From: a candidate division Zixibacteria bacterium HGW-Zixibacteria-1
GTDB taxonomy: Bacteria > Zixibacteria > MSB-5A5 > GN15 > PGXB01
Length of the DNA stretch: 41,171 nucleotides
Assembly (NCBI GenBank): GCA_002838945.1
Contig: PGXB01000032.1
Span: forward strand, 1 to 41,171
Direction: 5' to 3'
Shown here: piece by piece, positions 17,001 to 24,807 of the stretch
Position numbering within the stretch: the first letter of the stretch is position 1
How the letters are laid out: the number at the start of each line of letters is the position of its first letter
Notes under the pieces: generated by a model
Told to the model about the DNA's origin: nothing
Seen by the model: only the letters and a program-made list of their open reading frames with translations
The model's database searches: none
Made by a program: the position numbers and the translations under genes

Positions 17001-17227
17001 GCGCCCTGGCGGTCGGAGGTTTCATTCCCGGTGATGCCAACAACGACGACGCCCTTAATATCATGGATGCGGTCTGTATTATCAAGTTCCTGTATAAAGA
17101 TGGATCTTTGCCGGAACCACAGGCGCAGGCCGATGCCAACGGCGATTCCGCGATTAATCTGCTCGATGTGGTCGTCCTGGTCAACTACCTCTATCGATCA
17201 GGGCCGCCGCCGACCAGCCCGAACTAA
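14054..17227 (+). CDS. Secreted triplicated parallel beta-helix protein with C-terminal dockerin-like domain
   Basis: A 1057-aa protein. The ATG at 14054 has GGGAGG upstream and a signal peptide (LIYLVVMFFGSAIFAMS); the frame is open back to 13889 but the promoter excludes that. Three homologous units start near residues 25, 383 and 741, exactly 358 codons apart. Each has a beta-helix part with STIQDGI, DTVMVAPGTYNG and NNIIAFN motifs, ending in SPCIDAGDPDP. Units 1 and 2 then have a fibronectin-III-like part (QQYEIEVGTDDDWSVAEMW). The last ~65 residues are a dockerin type I-like pair of calcium loops (GDANNDDALNIMDAV, DANGDSAINLLDVV). Such proteins are surface or secreted; beta-helices often bind or cleave polysaccharide, but no catalytic residues can be named. 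Confidence 0.9.
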   Translation: MKLSGKLIYLVVMFFGSAIFAMSATINVPSDQSTIQDGIAAAVDYDTVMVAPGTYNGHINFNGKLIVVKSSDGPLETIITGDAVVYSALVTFNSGETSEAVLEGFTLLGGWLGVYCEGSGPTINYNILKDQHTTEWAAISLAAPGYPPGAGIGPAPAVIINNTIINSANGGISSFSTEAPIIKNNIIAFNAHYGIHLQSVSLPIEFSYNDLYGNGVNYLNLSHDSTSISEDPDFVLDYRLSQASPCIDAGDPDPLYNDPDGSRNDMGALPSGENFLAVDNINFGPDIANLSIPTLIPEIFWSYLSYPETEQQQYEIEVGTDDDWSVAEMWAPGPVSSNETSVVYNGLPLTDRGAYYLRIRVSDGSNWSSWEQEMFIIHTTIITVNVPLDFASIQEGIDYALNGDTVLVAPGTYEGLINFDGKLIVVRSSDGPLQTVITGSDSVYSALVTFNHGETQDAVLEGFTLLEGWLGVYCEGSGPTIKFNLLKNQHTTEWAAINLAAPGYPPSARSGPAPAVIVNNTIVNCANGGISSFSTEAPVIRNNIIAFNGGYGIHLQKASYPSILAFNDVYGNSVNYINVYPDSGSISDDPLFNPDFTLAPNSPCIDAGDPDAQYNDPDGSRSDMGALPIVNNYPFAANLNFGAGVNPNAVPTLTPEFFWTYIDPDATMQQQYEIEVGTDDDWSVAEMWASGPVYSGDTSAVYDGTPLEERVPYFVRIRVSDGETWGGWNMKEFKVRTSFVTILVPGDYETIQGAIDASDDGDTVLVAPGTYDGLINFNGKLIVVRSNSGPLMTVITGSDSMYSALVTFNHGETQDAVLEGFTLLEGWLGVYCENSGPTIRYNLFRDQHTTEWAAINLAGSGYPPSAGIGPAPAVIINNTIVNCTNGGISSFSNEVPIIKNNIIAFNGGYGIHLQDSALSSALSYNDVYGNPIDYINAEAGFESISADPLFDENFNLTEGSPCIDAGDPDPLYNDPDGSRNDMGALAVGGFIPGDANNDDALNIMDAVCIIKFLYKDGSLPEPQAQADANGDSAINLLDVVVLVNYLYRSGPPPTSPN
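14126..17016 (+). repeat. Tandem 1074-bp coding repeat (two full copies and one partial)
   Basis: Matching anchors lie exactly 1074 bp apart between all copies: the ThrIle/ThrVal codons at 14126, 15200 and 16274; VLEGFTL at 14354, 15428 and 16502; DMGAL at 14846, 15920 and 16994. The third copy ends before the Fn3-like part, where the dockerin-like domain begins. Copies 2 and 3 resemble each other more closely than copy 1. Confidence 0.92.
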
Positions 17228-17244
17228 AAAGGCAGCGATATAAG

Positions 17245-17279
17245 AAAAGCAGGATCGACTTCAAGTGATCCTGCTTTTT
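17245..17279. terminator. Bidirectional terminator between convergent genes
   Basis: A perfect 12-bp stem AAAAGCAGGATC/GATCCTGCTTTT (17245-17256 with 17267-17278) carries T runs on either strand. It serves the beta-helix gene and the convergent heme lipoprotein gene. Confidence 0.88.
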
Positions 17280-17302
17280 GATTTTATTGAATATAGACGA
17301 CG

Positions 17303-17968
17303 TTATATCGAATCGGCAACCAGGGCTTCGGCATGGGCGCGTCCGGCCGGCCAGGCAATCTCGACCACAAACATTCCGCGCAGGTCATTGATTTTATATC
17401 CGACCGCGGCGTCATCGGGATACAATTCGGCCAGTTTGGCCGCCGTTTCCGGTTTAATATCGTTCTTCGATCCATGGCAGTTCAAACACATTTCCTGCAC
17501 ATATATCGGTTTGTAATAATAATAAGTCTGCTTACCGGAAATCCTCTTCCATCCGGCGATAAAGGGCAGCGGCTGGGTCACCCGATAGAATTCGGTAAGA
17601 ATATCAAGTTGCTCGGCGGTTGCCCGGTTGTTCCGGTTGCGGCTCTTGTCGGAGATGCGCATAATCGACCAGCCCTCTTTCGCGTGCGCCATGGCAATCT
17701 CGGGCGCCAGTTCGCTGCAAACGGCGATGGCATTGACCGGCCCGCCGGTACGCATCGCTTCGCTAAGCCCTTTCTTCAACGAGAAGGCAAACGACTCGAT
17801 CTCTTTTTCGGCCGCTCTATTCAGGACGGTTGCATCGGGATACTCGCCGGCCAGCCGTTTTTGTTCGAAGTCTTGGTCGTCGGTCTTTTCCTGATCCTTG
17901 CCGCAGCCTGATACGAATAAACCGGCGGCAAAAACAAACGCCGAGAAAAGGGCCATGTACTTTTTCAT
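17303..17968 (-). CDS. Tll0287-like (DUF3365) c-type heme lipoprotein
   Basis: A 221-aa protein with a lipobox (FAAGLFVSGCG, Cys 22), so it is membrane-anchored outside the cytoplasm. The rest matches the Tll0287-like/DUF3365 domain: AVCSELAPEIA, RISDKSRNRNN, a PLPFIAGWKRI-like segment and the heme site CLNCHG (Cys 161, Cys 164, His 165). Such domains bind one c-type heme and occur alone or as sensor domains; here it stands alone. No cytochrome maturation gene is in the window. A GGAGG Shine-Dalgarno precedes the ATG. It lies 45 bases after the PASTA gene and may be cotranscribed. Confidence 0.9.
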   Translation of the reverse strand: MKKYMALFSAFVFAAGLFVSGCGKDQEKTDDQDFEQKRLAGEYPDATVLNRAAEKEIESFAFSLKKGLSEAMRTGGPVNAIAVCSELAPEIAMAHAKEGWSIMRISDKSRNRNNRATAEQLDILTEFYRVTQPLPFIAGWKRISGKQTYYYYKPIYVQEMCLNCHGSKNDIKPETAAKLAELYPDDAAVGYKINDLRGMFVVEIAWPAGRAHAEALVADSI

Positions 17969-18013
17969 GAATTGCTCCCTCCAAATCTATAAATGCCGTG
18001 CACTAATCAGACA

Positions 18014-18811
18014 TTATTCCGTCGTGGTGACGACCAGATCGATTTCTTCGCCGACTTCCAGCTCGGTCACTTCCTCGACCGACTGCTCCATGACCGTCTC
18101 GGGAAGATAATTCTCATTGCGGACGTGCGTCACCAGCCCGACCTTGAGCCCCAGTCCTTTTAGCATCGAAACCGCTTCCTCGAGCTGCTTTCCGACCAGA
18201 TTGGGCATGAAAACAATGCCCGACAACCGCCCTCGGTTGACCATCAGGTTGACCGGCGACCCGATCAGGATTTCGGTCCCGGTGGCAGGATACGAAAAGA
18301 CCACCACTCGTTCCGGAAGCGAGTCGGAAAAGGTCCAGGCGACATCGCCCAGTATCAGGTTGGCCGCCTCAATATTGAGCTTGGCCTGCCGCACCGAAAA
18401 CCCGGCCAGCTGCGGCACTTTGATAAATTTCTGCCCGATCGAGGTAACCACCTTGATAATACGGCCCGATTTCACCATCGTCCCGACCGGGGGATATTGC
18501 GACAACACCGTTCCCGGCGGTTTGTCCGGGTGATATTCCTCGGAAGTCACTTCAAGACCAAGATCGACCATTTTCAGAAGTTCGGTCGCATCTTCTTTTT
18601 GATAACCGACAACGTCGGGCAACTCGAATTCGGAACCGTGGCGGGTGACGATCGGCATAACCATATCATCCATGAATAAGAACAGGATAATAAAGACCGC
18701 GAAGGGATAGCCGGCGAAATGCACAATCCTTCGCTTCCAGCTTCCAGCCGGAAGCCAGGCGGCATATTTCGTTCTGAAGTCGGTCTTACCTTTTTGGTCG
18801 CGGTCGATCAT
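18014..18811 (-). CDS. Membrane-anchored PASTA-domain protein
   Basis: A 265-aa protein with a short basic cytoplasmic N terminus, one membrane helix (about residues 31-52, HFAGYPFAVFIILFLFMDD), then three PASTA domains outside (starting near ELPDVVGYQ, KVPQLAGFS and FMPNLVGKQ). PASTA domains bind peptidoglycan or beta-lactam-like ligands in kinases and penicillin-binding proteins; there is no kinase or transpeptidase domain here. It lies 38 bases after rsmB on the same strand, an arrangement seen in other FCB-type genomes, so it probably belongs to the rsmB operon. Confidence 0.9.
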   Translation of the reverse strand: MIDRDQKGKTDFRTKYAAWLPAGSWKRRIVHFAGYPFAVFIILFLFMDDMVMPIVTRHGSEFELPDVVGYQKEDATELLKMVDLGLEVTSEEYHPDKPPGTVLSQYPPVGTMVKSGRIIKVVTSIGQKFIKVPQLAGFSVRQAKLNIEAANLILGDVAWTFSDSLPERVVVFSYPATGTEILIGSPVNLMVNRGRLSGIVFMPNLVGKQLEEAVSMLKGLGLKVGLVTHVRNENYLPETVMEQSVEEVTELEVGEEIDLVVTTTE

Positions 18812-18849
18812 ATATTTATGTTACAATTTTTTAGCCAAAAGTTCATCAA

Positions 18850-20220
18850 TTATTTTTTGGGCGCGCGATCCTTGATTTTTCGTTTCAGCCGCGCCGCAAA
18901 TGAGCCGGAGAGGTTGGCAAATCCGGGATATGTTTTCAGAAACCCTCTTTCCGAAACGACATCCCCGGTAAAATACTGTCCGGCCGATTCGAGAGTAAAA
19001 TTTTTGTTGCGAACGATGAATTCCTCGACAACATCATCGTTTTCCTTGCGGATAATGGTGCAGGTGGAATAAACCAGCAATCCTCCCGGCTTGACCAGCC
19101 GGGCGACTCGATCGAGCATGGCCGACTGCACTTTGAAAAGTTTATCGACATTTTCCTGCGTTTTGGTCCAGCGCAAATCGGAATGTTTCCCGGCATTGCC
19201 CCACCCGGAACAGGGGGCGTCAAGAATGACCCGGTCGAACGGGCCGCCTTTGAAGTCGAGATTATCTTCGAGAACCGGATTGACGATTTTGACGCCCATC
19301 CGCTTGCAGTTTTCGATCAGCAGTTCCAGCCGCGGGCGTGATTTATCGACCGCGGTAATCATCCCCTGGTTGCGCATCCGTGAGGCGGCATAAGTTGCTT
19401 TGCCGCCGGGAGCGGCCGCGGCATCAAGAACGTTCATCCCCATTTTGGGGTTCAACAGCCTGACTGCCATGCCGGCTGATTCATCCTGAATATAAATTTT
19501 TCCGGTTTTGACAAGTTGATCCTCGAGCGGAAAATTGCCCTCATCAAGATGAAAAAATTCCGGCAGATATTCACCGCCGGCATACTTCAGACCGGCTTCA
19601 TCGAGAATTTGCTTAACCTCCTCGATCTTGGTCTTGATCAAATTGGCCCGGAATGAAATGCGCGGCGGAAGATTCATCTCGGCCAGCATTTTCTCGGTTC
19701 TCTCGAAGCCGAATTCACTCAGACAGTAATTCACGAACCAGTCGGGGAACGAATACATATTGCCCAGATACGAGGCCGGATCCTCGTTCTTATTCCGGAA
19801 TTTGATTCGTTTCGGGTCCCTTAAAGTCGCTCTCAGGACGGCATTGACCAGGCGGGCGCGCGAGGCATCACAAAAATGATGCGCCAGGTTGACCGATTCC
19901 GAAACCGCGGCGGCATCGGGAATGCGGTCGGTAAAAAAGAGTTGGAAAAAACCCAGCCGTAATATGTCGACGAGCCTTTGCGGCATTTTTTCGGATGGTT
20001 TGCTGAGAAAAAACCTTATATCATGATCCAGCCGCCTTTTTAACTTGACGGTGCCGTTGACCAGTTGTCGAATGAAGCGTTGATCAAGATCGGTGAATGA
20101 TTTGCCTTCAGTGGCCAGTGAGATGGCCTCGGCGGCGGTAAACTGACCGCTTTCGATAAGACCCAGAATTTCAATAACCGTGCCACGGACCGGATCAAAT
20201 TTTGCTTTTTTGTCCGTCAT
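18850..20220 (-). CDS. rsmB: 16S rRNA (cytosine-967-C5)-methyltransferase RsmB
   Basis: RsmB (Fmu/Sun) makes m5C967 in 16S rRNA. The 456-aa protein has the N-terminal NusB-like RNA-binding domain (about 10-145) and a C-terminal Nol1/Nop2/Sun methyltransferase domain with SAM-binding VLDAAAAPGGKATY, DAPCSGWG (Cys 337, release) and STCTI (Cys 387, nucleophile). All catalytic residues are present. It begins three bases after the radical SAM gene, so both are translated from one mRNA. Confidence 0.95.
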   Translation of the reverse strand: MTDKKAKFDPVRGTVIEILGLIESGQFTAAEAISLATEGKSFTDLDQRFIRQLVNGTVKLKRRLDHDIRFFLSKPSEKMPQRLVDILRLGFFQLFFTDRIPDAAAVSESVNLAHHFCDASRARLVNAVLRATLRDPKRIKFRNKNEDPASYLGNMYSFPDWFVNYCLSEFGFERTEKMLAEMNLPPRISFRANLIKTKIEEVKQILDEAGLKYAGGEYLPEFFHLDEGNFPLEDQLVKTGKIYIQDESAGMAVRLLNPKMGMNVLDAAAAPGGKATYAASRMRNQGMITAVDKSRPRLELLIENCKRMGVKIVNPVLEDNLDFKGGPFDRVILDAPCSGWGNAGKHSDLRWTKTQENVDKLFKVQSAMLDRVARLVKPGGLLVYSTCTIIRKENDDVVEEFIVRNKNFTLESAGQYFTGDVVSERGFLKTYPGFANLSGSFAARLKRKIKDRAPKK

Positions 20221-20223
20221 TAA

Positions 20224-22758
20224 TCAAAACTCCATCGGGGTCAGCCGTCGGCCGGTATCATCAATGTACAAAAGTTCCCGGCGGTGACATTTCACGGCTT
20301 TTATAGTTTCCTGATCGGCAATACCGGCCGCCAGAATAACTTCGGTGGGCCGCGCATAACCCCCCTCGCCGACACCAAGTTCCATATAAAGTTCCGCCAT
20401 CCCCGGTTCGGCGGCAGATTCTTCGCGATACTCCAGCGAGAACAGGGCGCCGCGAATATCGACAATTCTGGTTTCCGCTTTGCCGGATCTCTCGATTTCG
20501 ATCATATCCCGGGCCATGAGCGCTTCTATCATCGCAGGATAATTATCATCCCTGGCCACAAAAGCCTGATAAACCGCCCGGTTGAGACGTCCCGAGAGCG
20601 AAACCTTGTTATCTATAACGCCGCGACTGTCGAGAATGAAAAATCCGGGTGGCAATTCTTTGTTGAAGGCGGACGCCATGACCGTATCGAACGGGCGCTC
20701 CAGCTGCAGATCGAAATATTCCGCTTCTGATGAATAACCCAGCTGCAGCGGCGGCCCGAATGACAGCTTCATATGCGGATGAAAGCCCTGGGAATACTCC
20801 ACCGGCAAACCGGCGCGGCGGATGGCCCGCTCGATTACACGGACATTATCCAGATGCGACAGGAAACGAACCAGACCCTTTCGTCCCCATCTGACCCGCA
20901 CCTTGCTTTTGGTCGGGATGGACGTCGAGCGCGCCGCAAGTTTTTTGCGGGACCGCCCAAAACCGTACATATCATCGTCATCATCATCATCATTTGTTTT
21001 TTCGAGGGCAATAACCGCCTGCTTTTTAGGCGGCGCCATCAGAAGGGTCGAAGTACGGTTACGTTCTTTGACCAATTGCTCAGTCGATTGAGCCAGTTGT
21101 ATGTGGGACCAGGGCAGGATGGCGGAAAATGATTTGCCCTTCAGATATTCATATGGATCGATATTATTTTTCGCAAAAGAGCGCCGCCACAGCTCAAAAT
21201 CAAAAGTCTCGCCCCAACCGTCGAAACGGGCGCCGTCTTTGAAGGCGGTTTCGATGACATCGGCTAGTTCCCGCCCGCCGCGCCCGATGATTCCTTCCAG
21301 AAATGAGAGCTCCGGATCACGAAGTTTGATATTGACCAGAGGATGATGGGCCTTTCTCCTGAGGTAGTCGTTTTTCTCGCGGATGGTTTCCGGCGAAGCC
21401 TGCTCATCCCACTGGAACGGGGTGTGCGCCTTGGGGGAAAAGGGCGAGATGGTAACATTGATGATATTCCTGCCCCTGATATTCTTGCCGACATTGACCG
21501 AGCGGCGAATCATCTGCACAATGCCCTCGATATCCTCCTCGGTCTCGGTCGGCAGACCGATCATATAGTACAGCTTTACCAGGTTCCAGCCGTTGCGGAA
21601 AACCAGATCGATGGTATCATACAGGGCCTGGTCGGTGATATTTTTCCGGATCACCGCCCGCAGCCTTTCCGTCCCCGCTTCCGGGGCAAAAGTCAATCCG
21701 GTCTTTCGGGTTGCCTTGATGGCATCGGCCAGTTCCTGGGTAAAGGTTCCCGGCCGCAGCGATGGCAGCGACAACGTGACTTTTTTCTGCTCCAACTCGC
21801 GAGCCAGTTCGATGGTCATGGGTATGATATCGGGGTGGTCGCTCGATGAGAGTGACATCAACGATACTTCATCATATCCGGTGCGGCTCACCTGAGCATG
21901 AATCTGCCCGATAATATCCGTCTTGGAACGAATCCTGACCGGTTTGTAAATGCTCGAGGCCTGGCAAAAGCGGCATCCATGCGGACAGCCGCGCATGATT
22001 TCCACCGCCAGCCGGTCATGCACCGTTTCGATAAAAGGAACAATCTGCTGGTCAGGATAATAGTCGGTCTTTATGGAAGCGACCTTATTGCTTTTAATTT
22101 TCGCGGGAGCAAAATCGACCAGAGGCTGATGCGTTAGAGGATCATAGAAGCGCGGAACATAGACCGACGGGAACACCCCGACAACCGCTTCGAGACGGGC
22201 GGCGCGTGGTCGACCTTTGGTTTCATTGAGTATTTCCAGCAGCCTGATCAGATCATCCTCGGCCTCACCAATGTAAAAAAGATCAATGAATGGTGCGGTC
22301 GGCTCCGGATTGTGCGCCACCGTACCGCCGGCGATTATCAGCGGATGATCATCAGTGCGGTTTTCGGCGCGAAGAGGTATTCCGGCCAGATCGAGAATGT
22401 TGAGCATATTGGTAAAGACCATTTCATAAGCAAGCGTAAATCCGACCAGGTCGAACTCGCCCAGCGGCCGGAATGATTCCAGGCTGAACATGGGGATATT
22501 TTCGCGCCGCATGACCGCTTCGGCATCCCGGTCCGGTGCAAAGATCCGCTCGCACAGGAACCGGTCGTCGGCATTGATAATATTGTAAAGAATCTGAAGG
22601 CCGAGATACGACATCCCGACATCATACATATCGGGATAACCGAGCGCGACTTTGAAGCGGTTTTCGGGATTCTTGACTACTTGTCCCAGTTCGCCGCCAA
22701 TGTAGCGACCCGGCTTGTTGACGAATGGGAAAAATTTATTTTCTAACAGGTGCTGCAT
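20224..22758 (-). CDS. B12-binding-type radical SAM protein fused to a DUF2344 (TIGR03936) domain
   Basis: An 844-aa fusion. Residues 1-230 form a B12-binding-like/TIGR03960 N domain (GYPDMYDVGMSYLGLQILY). Residues 250-480 are a radical SAM barrel with cluster motif CPHGCRFC (Cys 258, 262, 265). From about 640 (RVRWGRKGLVRFLSHLD, YSQGFHPHMKLSFG) lies the radical-SAM-linked TIGR03936 domain. A linker with seven consecutive Asp (complement of about 20971-20991, a GAT-type trinucleotide run) separates the two. In many genomes this fusion precedes rne/rng and rplU; here rsmB follows. The exact reaction is not known, and roles in RNA modification are proposed for the family. Confidence 0.93.
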   Translation of the reverse strand: MQHLLENKFFPFVNKPGRYIGGELGQVVKNPENRFKVALGYPDMYDVGMSYLGLQILYNIINADDRFLCERIFAPDRDAEAVMRRENIPMFSLESFRPLGEFDLVGFTLAYEMVFTNMLNILDLAGIPLRAENRTDDHPLIIAGGTVAHNPEPTAPFIDLFYIGEAEDDLIRLLEILNETKGRPRAARLEAVVGVFPSVYVPRFYDPLTHQPLVDFAPAKIKSNKVASIKTDYYPDQQIVPFIETVHDRLAVEIMRGCPHGCRFCQASSIYKPVRIRSKTDIIGQIHAQVSRTGYDEVSLMSLSSSDHPDIIPMTIELARELEQKKVTLSLPSLRPGTFTQELADAIKATRKTGLTFAPEAGTERLRAVIRKNITDQALYDTIDLVFRNGWNLVKLYYMIGLPTETEEDIEGIVQMIRRSVNVGKNIRGRNIINVTISPFSPKAHTPFQWDEQASPETIREKNDYLRRKAHHPLVNIKLRDPELSFLEGIIGRGGRELADVIETAFKDGARFDGWGETFDFELWRRSFAKNNIDPYEYLKGKSFSAILPWSHIQLAQSTEQLVKERNRTSTLLMAPPKKQAVIALEKTNDDDDDDDMYGFGRSRKKLAARSTSIPTKSKVRVRWGRKGLVRFLSHLDNVRVIERAIRRAGLPVEYSQGFHPHMKLSFGPPLQLGYSSEAEYFDLQLERPFDTVMASAFNKELPPGFFILDSRGVIDNKVSLSGRLNRAVYQAFVARDDNYPAMIEALMARDMIEIERSGKAETRIVDIRGALFSLEYREESAAEPGMAELYMELGVGEGGYARPTEVILAAGIADQETIKAVKCHRRELLYIDDTGRRLTPMEF

Positions 22759-22779
22759 TTACCAATAATGTTTATAAAA

Positions 22780-22809
22780 AAATACCCGCCTGCAAGAGCG
22801 GGGTATTTT
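22780..22809 (-). terminator. Terminator of the DUF4388 operon
   Basis: The stem AAATACCCGC/GCGGGTATTT with one bulged G (22780-22789 with 22799-22809) is followed on the minus strand by TTTT. It separates the small zinc-protein gene from the radical SAM gene. Confidence 0.85.
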
Positions 22810-22828
22810 ATATTATGCCGACCTTAAA

Positions 22829-23014
22829 TCAGCCATAGATTTCCGCGTGATTGCACTTGCAAACACCGACGTTAACCGTGCGGAATCTCCAGCCCTTGTC
22901 GGATCTTTCGGCTTTGGCATATTTAACATAGGTAATCATCTGCTCGCATACCGGACAGTTTACCGAATGTTTCTTCTTCGAAGCCTTATCCGCGAAACTC
23001 TGTTTCTTCGCCAT
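22829..23014 (-). CDS. Small putative zinc-binding protein
   Basis: A 61-aa protein with a Lys-rich N terminus and a probable zinc site: Cys 20 and Cys 23 (CPVC), Cys 52 and Cys 54 (CKC) and His 56. This resembles a short zinc ribbon. Function unknown; binding to nucleic acid or protein is possible because the first 16 residues are strongly basic. The start overlaps the upstream gene by 29 bases and has AGGAG about 10 bases before it. It is the last gene of a four-gene operon that ends in a clear terminator. Confidence 0.75.
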   Translation of the reverse strand: MAKKQSFADKASKKKHSVNCPVCEQMITYVKYAKAERSDKGWRFRTVNVGVCKCNHAEIYG

Positions 23015-23234
23015 TAATCAGAATCTCCTCTATCTCAATCGTTTCGTTTTCAAGTTCAAAAATTTCATCTTTGACGGCCAGCAATAGCTCGGTCGCCTCG
23101 GATAATATACGTAATTCCGGCCTTTCCGCAAACTGATTTTCGGTAGTTTTTAAAAATCCTGTAGCGGCGCGGTAATCTTTTTCCTTAAGTGCCTGCAGAG
23201 CCCGGTAATAGGCTTTTTCGGCGTCATTCAGCAC
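22986..23234 (-). CDS. Small helical protein of unknown function
   Basis: About 82 aa, starting MLNDAEKAYYRALQALKEKD. The first half resembles a single TPR-like helical hairpin; the second half is acidic (EIFELENETIEIEEIL). The frame opens with TTG at 23246, but GTG at 23234 has GGAGG five bases upstream and is preferred. It overlaps both the upstream and downstream genes by a few bases, which indicates coupled translation. No family recognised. Confidence 0.65.
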   Translation of the reverse strand: MLNDAEKAYYRALQALKEKDYRAATGFLKTTENQFAERPELRILSEATELLLAVKDEIFELENETIEIEEILINGEETEFRG

Positions 23235-23868
23235 GGCCGCCTCCAAGTCGTTCCTGTTCGATTTCCTTGAGCCGTTTGGCGAACGGGGTCACCTTATAGC
23301 CGTTCATTTTGAGAAAATAAATCATCGAACCGGCCAGATGGATAAACATCGTATCTTCTTTGGCCGCAGCCGATTTCAGGACATCGTCGAGAATCTGCAG
23401 CAAATGCCACCCTTCGAATTCACCGGAATCGAGGTGTTTTATCTCACGCCCCATAAAATCAAGGAATCTGCCCAGAAGGTTGTCCTCGACCGGTTTTGCC
23501 TTCATTTTGAGGATCAGTTTGCGCTTCGGAACAACCCCTTGTTCCCGCCAGTTGTCGATCTGGTCGGAAAGTTTCCGCGAAATCGGATCGGCCGGGTCAA
23601 GTCCGGAACGAATATCGCCTAAAAGATTACCGATCGACGCCAGCGATGACATGTCACATTTTTTGGTTTCGACCTTATTGCGGTTTTCGGCAAACCAGTC
23701 GCCCAGCCGGTTGTTGATAATCCGCCCCTTGAGCGAATCGCGCGCAATTTCATCAAGGGTATCGACACTTTTAAGCGTACTCATCCGCCCTTCTTCCGAT
23801 TCGACCACTTTGACGAGAAAATTCTCCAGGGTCGATTCCAGTTTTCTGAGTGTTTGCAGTCGGCTCAA
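23224..23868 (-). CDS. Protein of unknown function in the DUF4388 operon
   Basis: A 214-aa cytoplasmic, mostly helical protein without recognisable domains, signal peptide or membrane segment. It overlaps the upstream DUF4388 gene by four bases (ATGA) and the downstream small gene by about 11, so it is cotranslated with both. The tight linkage suggests it works with the DUF4388 protein, perhaps as a partner or scaffold; this is inference from context only. Confidence 0.7.
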   Translation of the reverse strand: MSRLQTLRKLESTLENFLVKVVESEEGRMSTLKSVDTLDEIARDSLKGRIINNRLGDWFAENRNKVETKKCDMSSLASIGNLLGDIRSGLDPADPISRKLSDQIDNWREQGVVPKRKLILKMKAKPVEDNLLGRFLDFMGREIKHLDSGEFEGWHLLQILDDVLKSAAAKEDTMFIHLAGSMIYFLKMNGYKVTPFAKRLKEIEQERLGGGRAE

Positions 23869-24773
23869 CGCTCTTCCTCGATCGAGTTTGGCGCCAGGTC
23901 CGCCGGGGACAGGCGGGAGTGAACCGTTTGCTGGATATTTTCAACCGTAGTTTTTTCAGCTTTGGACGGTTTCGACTTCAACGATAGATATTCTTCCAGA
24001 AGTTGCGAAACCCGGTCAACCATCGACTGCAGATGATCGGTCGGCTCCTGTTTTTTGCCGCCGACTTTCAGCAGCCCGGCCAGTTTAAGCGCCCCCAGTT
24101 TGCGAAGCGTGTCCATCCGGGCAAGCGGTGAGATCTGGACGATTTCCTCGATGGTCCGTTTGCCGTCCACCAGTGAAAGCAGGTTCCATTCTTCGGAATT
24201 AAGCGATATACTCGATTTTCTTTCCGGCGGCGTGGCCGCGATGACCGGAACGATATTAAAGTCAGGCATGGCCTCTTTAATCCGATTCAATTCATCGATC
24301 CGCCGGTAGCCTTCGAGAATGGCATTCTCGACCGAGATATTGACCGTGATTTCTTCCTCGGTCGGATACTGGTTCTCATAAAACTTGAAGGTCCCGGTCT
24401 CCCATGAGAGAAGGGAGTAAATCAATTCTTCCACCTGGCTTCGGACAACATTTTCCAGATCGGCGCGGTCGATATACTTTTTTTCCATCAGTATCTGACC
24501 GAGTCGTTTGGAAGAAGCCTCTCTGGCCTGGGTATTGACGGCGTCTTCGAGCTGCTGGGCTGAAAGGCGTCCGCGATCCTTGAGAAGCTGTCCTATATGA
24601 TAAGTCTGGCGGGGGCCGTAGCCATAGATAATCCGCCCCGACTTGAAATATACCATTACGATATCGTCGTCTTTTTGGATCCCGAGAGTTCCGGTTTTTC
24701 GGCTGTTGGCGACAAGCTGAAATATCTCGGGCAACGTGAAACGACCGATATTCCCCTGCAACGCTTGCTCCAT
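23865..24773 (-). CDS. DUF4388 (PATAN-type) domain protein
   Basis: A 302-aa cytoplasmic protein. The N-terminal ~95 residues (LQGNIGRFTLPEIFQLVANS, then RKTGTLGI and VYFKSGRIIYG) are the DUF4388/PATAN domain, found in response-regulator and gliding or polarity proteins of several phyla. A helical middle part (QLEDAVNTQAREASSKRLGQIL) matches the GspE/PilZ-associated N-terminal fold. A C-terminal winged-helix-like segment (WNLLSLVDGKRTIEEIVQ) is also typical. It is the first gene of a four-gene operon, with promoter 24808-24835 and GGAG before the ATG. A regulatory or scaffold role is inferred. Confidence 0.88.
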   Translation of the reverse strand: MEQALQGNIGRFTLPEIFQLVANSRKTGTLGIQKDDDIVMVYFKSGRIIYGYGPRQTYHIGQLLKDRGRLSAQQLEDAVNTQAREASSKRLGQILMEKKYIDRADLENVVRSQVEELIYSLLSWETGTFKFYENQYPTEEEITVNISVENAILEGYRRIDELNRIKEAMPDFNIVPVIAATPPERKSSISLNSEEWNLLSLVDGKRTIEEIVQISPLARMDTLRKLGALKLAGLLKVGGKKQEPTDHLQSMVDRVSQLLEEYLSLKSKPSKAEKTTVENIQQTVHSRLSPADLAPNSIEEER

Positions 24774-24807
24774 CTATGCTCCGATTATTTATAAGGTTTG
24801 AGCATAG

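Noticed and set aside
20971-20991. Trinucleotide run (GAT/GAC repeats) as a possible microsatellite or phase-variation tract
   Set aside because: It is in frame and encodes seven Asp in a linker; changes would be three bases and could not switch the gene off.
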